NCBI GenBank assembly: GCA_015662475.1
Contig: DQUB01000091.1
Location: 1-9,095 of the forward strand
Length of the DNA: 9,095 nucleotides
From: Pyrodictium sp.
Lineage (GTDB): Archaea; Thermoproteota; Thermoprotei_A; Sulfolobales; Pyrodictiaceae
Reading direction: 5' to 3'
Position 1 is the stretch's first letter, and each line of letters starts with the position of its first letter. The notes beneath the pieces are model-generated. The model made no database searches, was not told the DNA's origin, and saw only the letters and a program-made list of their open reading frames with translations. The position numbers and the translations under genes are program-made. Below are positions 6,634 to 9,095 of this stretch, in pieces.

Positions 6634-6864
6634 GTTTTCTAAAACCAAATGTTTACTCAACTGCATATACTCTCTTATCATTGCAAGAAGACGTTTTGCC
6701 CCTCTAGCATCAATGCACATCGACTTTAACACCTTACCATTTTTCAATATTGCAATTATTCTCTGCCTTCCTGGAACACCACATTCTTCCAATTCAACTT
6801 TCACAACATCTCCTACAGCGGCAAGCCCTTCTACGTAGAATGGTGGTATGTCATTTGTCGACAT
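6628..6864 (-). CDS. Small protein of unknown function, 78 aa, possible beta4-alpha nucleic-acid-binding-type fold
   Basis: No family is recognised with confidence. The sequence suggests four strands (FYVEGLAAVG, 9-18; VVKVELEECG, 20-29; RQRIIAILKNG, 33-43; KVLKSMCIDA, 44-53) followed by one helix (KRLLAMIREYMQLSKH, 57-72). That order is shared with PC4/ThermoDBP-type single-strand DNA-binding proteins, which is only a topology-level suggestion. It has cysteines at 29 and 50. The gene is first in a two-gene minus-strand operon, with its stop overlapping the Shine-Dalgarno sequence of the His-rich gene. The ATG at 6864 lacks a clear Shine-Dalgarno sequence, so the mRNA may be leaderless. It is divergent from the six-cysteine gene across a 39-nt spacer with inverted repeats that could control both. 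Confidence 0.72.
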   Translation of the reverse strand: MSTNDIPPFYVEGLAAVGDVVKVELEECGVPGRQRIIAILKNGKVLKSMCIDARGAKRLLAMIREYMQLSKHLVLENG

Positions 6865-6886
6865 ATAGGGTTACCCCATACCACCA
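6841..6886. repeat. 10-bp inverted repeat bracketing the start of the 78-aa gene
   Basis: TGGTGGTATG (6841-6850) is the exact reverse complement of CATACCACCA (6877-6886), with a 26-nt spacer that contains the ATG of the minus-strand gene and a TATA-like box for the plus strand. It may be a pair of binding sites or an RNA hairpin in the leader. Only the sequence symmetry is seen. Confidence 0.5.
6864..6870 (+). promoter_or_regulatory. TATA-like element for the six-cysteine/MarC operon
   Basis: TATAGGG lies 40 nt before the TTG at 6904 and overlaps the start codon of the divergent gene. It would put the transcript start near 6891, leaving a short leader that carries the GGTGGGTGG Shine-Dalgarno-like run at 6892-6900. 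Confidence 0.4.
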
Positions 6887-6896
6887 AGTATGGTGG
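6881..6896. promoter_or_regulatory. Perfect palindrome in the divergent promoter, candidate operator
   Basis: CCACCA-AGTA-TGGTGG has 6-bp arms and a 4-nt centre. It lies between the divergent start codons at 6864 and 6904, and its left arm is shared with the longer repeat 6841-6886. The right arm also acts as part of the G-rich ribosome-binding stretch of the plus-strand gene. Confidence 0.42.
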
Positions 6897-6903
6897 GTGG
6901 TTT

Positions 6904-7308
6904 TTGAGCGAAGATGCACACTACATAGTAGAGCTTGCAGAGCGTATGGTTAAAGCATTTTCTAGCAATCTTAGAGCCTTCATATACCAGCGAGGAGTAG
7001 ATGATCCAAATGCAGTGTTGAAAATCATTAGAGAAAGTGGTGTACAAGGCATAGTAGATGTTCGAACGATAAGCAGTAGACATGGGCTTTATGCAGTGCT
7101 AATAAACGACACGGTTTGTAGAGCAGAGTGTAGGTATAACGTTTGTAAGGGTAGCGGGGATGAAGATTGCATGGATAGATGTATGAGAGAGTGTAGAGAT
7201 AAGATTGTTGCAAGTGTTATAGAGAGGTTGAACAAGTATGCTAGTAGACTTAGTCGTAGACTGGGAAGAGGTAGTAAAATCAGTGGTAGTCCTTCTACTA
7301 GTCACTGA
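6904..7308 (+). CDS. Six-cysteine protein with twin CX3C motifs, 134 aa, unknown function
   Basis: I do not recognise the family. The N-terminal part (about 1-70) looks like a small alpha/beta domain: a helix at 5-28, a helix around 35-45, and strands near GIVDVRTIS (49-57) and YAVLIND (63-69). A cysteine block follows at C72, C76, C81, C89, C93 and C97, that is CX3C-X4-C-X7-CX3C-X3-C, within a likely helical hairpin. The end (about 98-122) is a basic helix with a Gly/Ser tail. The six cysteines may form disulfides or bind a metal or iron-sulfur centre. No signal peptide is visible, so it is likely cytoplasmic. The TTG start at 6904 follows GGTGGGTGG at 6892-6900. The last 71 nt overlap the start of the MarC-family gene in another frame, so both are in one operon. 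Confidence 0.75.
   Translation: MSEDAHYIVELAERMVKAFSSNLRAFIYQRGVDDPNAVLKIIRESGVQGIVDVRTISSRHGLYAVLINDTVCRAECRYNVCKGSGDEDCMDRCMRECRDKIVASVIERLNKYASRLSRRLGRGSKISGSPSTSH
7223..7228 (+). promoter_or_regulatory. Internal Shine-Dalgarno site for the MarC-family gene
   Basis: GAGGTT lies inside the coding region of the six-cysteine gene, nine bases before the ATG at 7238. It supports a true 71-nt overlap rather than a later MarC start. Confidence 0.55.
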
Positions 7309-7858
7309 CCCTATTGGAAATGCGCCAATATTCTATGCAGTAACACATAACCTACCATTTCAACAGAGGAGGAGAATAATAGTTAGAAGCGTTGAAGTAG
7401 CCACTCTAATTCTACTAGCGTTCGCGTTTCTTGGCGATACAATACTATCTTACTTCCACATAACTGTCGATGATTTTAGAATAGCAGGTGGGCTTATCCT
7501 CTTGGTCTATGGTGTTATAGGTATAATGGGGTATACCGAGGCTGGCGCTCTTCAACCTGAAGAAGCAGAGACAATAGCCATAGTACCACTAGCAACACCG
7601 CTTCTTGCAGGACCAGCAGCAATAGCAACAGTACTCTACATTCGAGCAGCCTATGGTATTATCGAAGCGTTAGTAGCAATAGCCATTAGCGCAGTAGCAA
7701 TGTTGGTTCTCTTACTCCAAAGTGAAAAACTACTTAGACTTTTAGGTCGTAGTGGTGGCATTGCCTTATCACGGATAATCTCAATATTGCTTGCCGCATT
7801 TGCAGTATCAATGATAAGAGAAGGTATAATGAATATAACGGCTAAACTCTCAAGATGA
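7238..7858 (+). CDS. MarC-family (UPF0056) integral membrane protein
   Basis: This 206-residue protein has about six membrane helices (roughly 12-34, 50-70, 80-98, 112-134, 139-161 and 176-198). Family marks are the first-helix TDPIGNAPIF (23-32), the YGVIGIMG region (91-98) and the mid-protein VPLATPLLAGPAAI (116-129). The length fits MarC proteins (about 200-220 aa). MarC was first linked to multiple antibiotic resistance in E. coli, but that role is not supported and the substrate is unknown, so it is annotated by family only. The ATG at 7238 has a GAGGTT Shine-Dalgarno sequence nine bases upstream and overlaps the preceding six-cysteine gene by 71 nt. A winged-helix regulator gene follows after 88 nt with its own promoter. 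Confidence 0.9.
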   Translation: MLVDLVVDWEEVVKSVVVLLLVTDPIGNAPIFYAVTHNLPFQQRRRIIVRSVEVATLILLAFAFLGDTILSYFHITVDDFRIAGGLILLVYGVIGIMGYTEAGALQPEEAETIAIVPLATPLLAGPAAIATVLYIRAAYGIIEALVAIAISAVAMLVLLLQSEKLLRLLGRSGGIALSRIISILLAAFAVSMIREGIMNITAKLSR

Positions 7859-7871
7859 AAAGTTTTCTCAA

Positions 7872-7900
7872 TACAAAAATATAGAAAAGAGTACAAAAAT
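7872..7900. repeat. Two 9-bp direct repeats 20 bp apart
   Basis: TACAAAAAT occurs at 7872-7880 and 7892-7900. The 20-bp period is about two helical turns, placing both on one DNA face just upstream of the regulator promoter. They could be binding sites, but the region is A-rich and chance is not excluded. Confidence 0.35.
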
Positions 7901-7904
7901 GATA

Positions 7905-7926
7905 TTATAGGCTAAATCCCCTATAA
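7905..7926. promoter_or_regulatory. Dyad operator candidate covering the TATA box of the regulator gene
   Basis: TTATAGG (7905-7911) and CCTATAA (7920-7926) form an exact 7-bp inverted repeat with an 8-nt spacer. The right arm contains the TATA box (CTATAAAA, 7921-7928). A dimeric winged-helix protein bound here would block TBP, so autorepression by the adjacent product is a natural guess. Confidence 0.48.
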
Positions 7927-7946
7927 AATTTGGCGGAGAGATCTGC

Positions 7947-8318
7947 ATGGTGGAACGTATAAGACTTCCTTCGGGAAAAGAGATAGGCCTTGTAGATGTG
8001 CTAAAGTTCTGCTACGACCTCTCTGAAACAGATACACAAATACTTTTAAAACTCGTAAAAGGAAACGAATACGATGTTGATGAACTTGCAAAAGAGCTAG
8101 GGCTAAGCAAAGCCACAGTTAATAGATCGTTGAATAAGCTGGTTGAACTAGGTTTCATATTTCGTCGTCGTGAGAGAAGACAGACTGTTGGAAGACCAAA
8201 ATACAAATACTATGTTGAAAACCCGCAAAACCTCATAGAAAAACTTAAAAGCGATATGGAAAAATGTGCAGAAGTTATGAAGCAGCATATATCGAGGCTT
8301 ATCGAAAACATAAAGTAG
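7947..8318 (+). CDS. Winged-helix transcriptional regulator (MarR/TrmB-like), 123 aa
   Basis: The DNA-binding domain is at about residues 26-92. Helix LSETDTQILLKLV (25-37) is followed by the helix-turn-helix VDELAKELGLSKATVNRSLN (44-63), then LVELGFIFRRRER and the wing with GRPKYKYYV (82-90), a pattern common in archaeal MarR/TrmB-like regulators. The C-terminal helix (about 93-122) is likely for dimerisation. Cysteines are at 22 and 107. No effector domain is present, so the signal it senses is unknown. The ATG at 7947 follows GGAG (7934-7937) and the in-frame GTG at 7950 is an alternative. The TATA-containing dyad at 7905-7926 suggests autoregulation. It follows the MarC-family gene in the same direction but appears to have its own promoter. 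Confidence 0.88.
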   Translation: MVERIRLPSGKEIGLVDVLKFCYDLSETDTQILLKLVKGNEYDVDELAKELGLSKATVNRSLNKLVELGFIFRRRERRQTVGRPKYKYYVENPQNLIEKLKSDMEKCAEVMKQHISRLIENIK

Positions 8319-8367
8319 CTCGAGATAGTTATGGATGATTAAAGCTTTAACAGCTATTGCAATGCCA

Positions 8368-8385
8368 ATTACATTAGAGTGTAAT
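8368..8385. repeat. Small inverted repeat between convergent regulator genes
   Basis: ATTACA (8368-8373) and TGTAAT (8380-8385) form a 6-bp stem with a 6-nt loop over the end of the minus-strand regulator gene. It might mark a shared 3' end for the two convergent genes; the T-rich context is limited. Confidence 0.25.
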
Positions 8386-8709
8386 GTCATCTATTACTTC
8401 TTCAAGTTCTCTAAGAGGAAGCTTTTGCTGGGCTAATTTACCCGTGTTTTCAGCTCTTTTTGTCTCAAGTCTCTCTTGTACATATTGCATGTAAAATAAT
8501 ATTGCTTCTCTTATGAATTCGCTTCTAGAGTTATAGCCTAACTTTCTCCATAACCTGTCAAGCTCTTCTATGATATCAACGTCAAGTTTTACACTTACAA
8601 CCTTTTTCGTAGGAGATAAAACAACGTCTATGTAGTCTGAGTTGAAAGAATTATCAATCTTCCGAGTATGTTTTCTTGCCATTTCTGGATTGTCCCTCGG
8701 TCTCGCCAT
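8374..8709 (-). CDS. Ribbon-helix-helix (CopG/Arc-type) DNA-binding protein, 111 aa
   Basis: Residues about 36-77 carry a CopG-type ribbon-helix-helix: a beta strand KVVSVKLD (36-43), helix A VDIIEELDRLWRKLG (44-58), the turn YNSRSEF (59-65) and helix B IREAILFYMQYVQERL (66-81). It should bind DNA as a dimer through the strand. A basic 30-residue N-terminal extension (MARPRDNPEMARKH...) and a charged C-terminal tail flank it. The ATG at 8709 has no obvious Shine-Dalgarno sequence, so the mRNA may be leaderless; Met10 is an alternative start. It converges with the winged-helix gene across 55 nt. No toxin partner lies next to it, so it is more likely a regulator than an antitoxin. Palindromic and direct repeats in the 200-nt gap upstream are possible targets. 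Confidence 0.87.
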   Translation of the reverse strand: MARPRDNPEMARKHTRKIDNSFNSDYIDVVLSPTKKVVSVKLDVDIIEELDRLWRKLGYNSRSEFIREAILFYMQYVQERLETKRAENTGKLAQQKLPLRELEEVIDDITL

Positions 8710-8796
8710 CTAATCGGTATTATGTTGAGATGTATTTTTGAGCTCTGCTTTGCACAATTATTAAATGGCATACATTAACATCTTATGAGCTTGTAC

Positions 8797-8827
8797 ACAC
8801 ATTGTGTTTAACTGCATGATTTAACTG
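8797..8827. repeat. Palindrome plus direct repeats in the gap upstream of the ribbon-helix-helix gene
   Basis: ACACA-T-TGTGT (8797-8807) is an 11-bp palindrome. TTTAACTG occurs twice, at 8807-8814 and 8820-8827, 13 bp apart. The rest of the 8710-8910 gap is AT-rich, and I see no tRNA or other gene in it. These could be regulator sites but may be chance. Confidence 0.3.
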
Positions 8828-8887
8828 TAAGTGTAGTAGTACGGAGAGAGTAGATCACAAGCCTTTAGAATGTGGTAAATAGTAGCT

Positions 8888-8894
8888 TATAGGG
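8888..8894 (+). promoter_or_regulatory. TATA-like element for the radical SAM gene
   Basis: TATAGGG (in TATAGGGTGGG, 8888-8898) begins 23 nt before the TTG at 8911, consistent with a leaderless transcript beginning at or just after the start codon region. It shares an 11-mer with 2327-2337. Confidence 0.4.
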
Positions 8895-8910
8895 TGGGTG
8901 TAGTTGATCT

Positions 8911-9095
8911 TTGCAAATACCTGAGCAATGGTTTTCTGAGGAATGGTGGAAAAAGGAGATAGAGCAATCACTTAGAGAAAGTCTCATCCCTTTAGCAGGC
9001 ACGTGTAATTTGGAGTGTCCTGCATGTGGCAGTAAAAGTCTTTGTATAGAGGATTACCTTTACAAGCATGGTCTTGGAGACCCGATAGTCATAAG
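8911..9095 (+). CDS. Probable radical SAM protein, N-terminal part (3' truncated by window edge)
   Basis: The frame starts at TTG 8911, four bases past an in-frame TGA (8905-8907), and stays open to the window end (61 codons). Residues 31-40 read TCNLECPACG, giving C32-X3-C36-X2-C39, the [4Fe-4S] motif of radical SAM enzymes, preceded by LIPLAG as the usual first strand. A further cysteine lies at C45. The N-terminus is unusual: tryptophan-rich and charged (W7, W12, W13). Only the first 61 residues are present, so the reaction cannot be named; C-terminal cluster domains or substrate motifs would lie beyond the window. A TATA-like box at 8888-8894 suggests its own, nearly leaderless, transcript. 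A different ferredoxin-like or zinc-binding protein cannot be wholly excluded. Confidence 0.62.
   Translation, partial: MQIPEQWFSEEWWKKEIEQSLRESLIPLAGTCNLECPACGSKSLCIEDYLYKHGLGDPIVI

Noticed and set aside
6871..7083. Minus-strand 70-codon frame opposite the six-cysteine gene
   Set aside because: Composition is unlike a protein and it would fill the divergent promoter; the plus-strand frame has a ribosome site and operon context.
8374..8709. Ribbon-helix-helix protein as an antitoxin of a toxin-antitoxin pair
   Set aside because: No small toxin-like gene adjoins it on the same strand within the window; downstream is a convergent winged-helix gene, upstream a 200-nt gap.
1..9095. CRISPR array, insertion sequence, tRNA or integration site
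   Set aside because: No regularly spaced repeats, transposase motifs, terminal repeats or cloverleaf-like sequence was seen on reading both strands.

Overview
The window reads as chromosomal DNA of a hyperthermophilic archaeon, most likely a crenarchaeon (Thermoproteota, Desulfurococcales/Ignisphaera-like). This is inferred from the archaeal form of PEP synthase, TATA-box-like promoters, frequent GTG and TTG starts, short tightly packed genes, archaeal regulator families (ribbon-helix-helix, winged helix with a GRPKYKYY wing) and an AT-rich background. No rRNA, tRNA, CRISPR array or insertion sequence was seen. The species assignment is not proven.

Layout. (1) 1-2140, plus strand: two tandem molybdenum/tungsten cofactor genes. 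The first is the 3' end of a moeA. The second is a complete moeA fused to a divergent periplasmic-binding-protein-like C-terminal domain. (2) 2141-2357: a GC-rich intergenic stretch with a T6 tract, a TATA-like element and a candidate box C/D guide RNA whose terminal stem and boxes line up well (2223-2285). (3) 2358-2723: a 121-aa protein of unknown function. (4) 2838-6285: ppsA (PEP synthase), then one base later a predicted nucleotidyltransferase with N-terminal cysteines. (5) 6262-6864, minus strand: two small coupled genes, a possible beta-beta-beta-beta-alpha nucleic-acid-binding-type protein and a His-rich helical protein, convergent with and overlapping the nucleotidyltransferase. (6) 6904-7858, plus strand, divergent from (5): a six-cysteine protein overlapping by 71 nt a MarC-family membrane protein. 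The 39-nt divergent spacer holds nested inverted repeats. (7) 7947-8318: a winged-helix regulator preceded by a dyad that covers its TATA box. (8) 8374-8709, minus strand: a ribbon-helix-helix regulator. (9) 8911 to the end: the 5' end of a probable radical SAM protein.

How the genes fit together. The moeA pair serves molybdopterin cofactor maturation (Mo or W insertion), which would fit tungsten- or molybdenum-dependent metabolism. PEP synthase supports gluconeogenesis or reversible pyruvate/PEP conversion. The small-gene region has no recognised pathway. The most interesting signals are the C/D-box-like RNA, the six-cysteine protein with twin CX3C motifs tied to MarC, the coupled His-rich/small-domain gene pair, and the candidate autoregulatory operators. 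No complete new defence or mobile system is evident.
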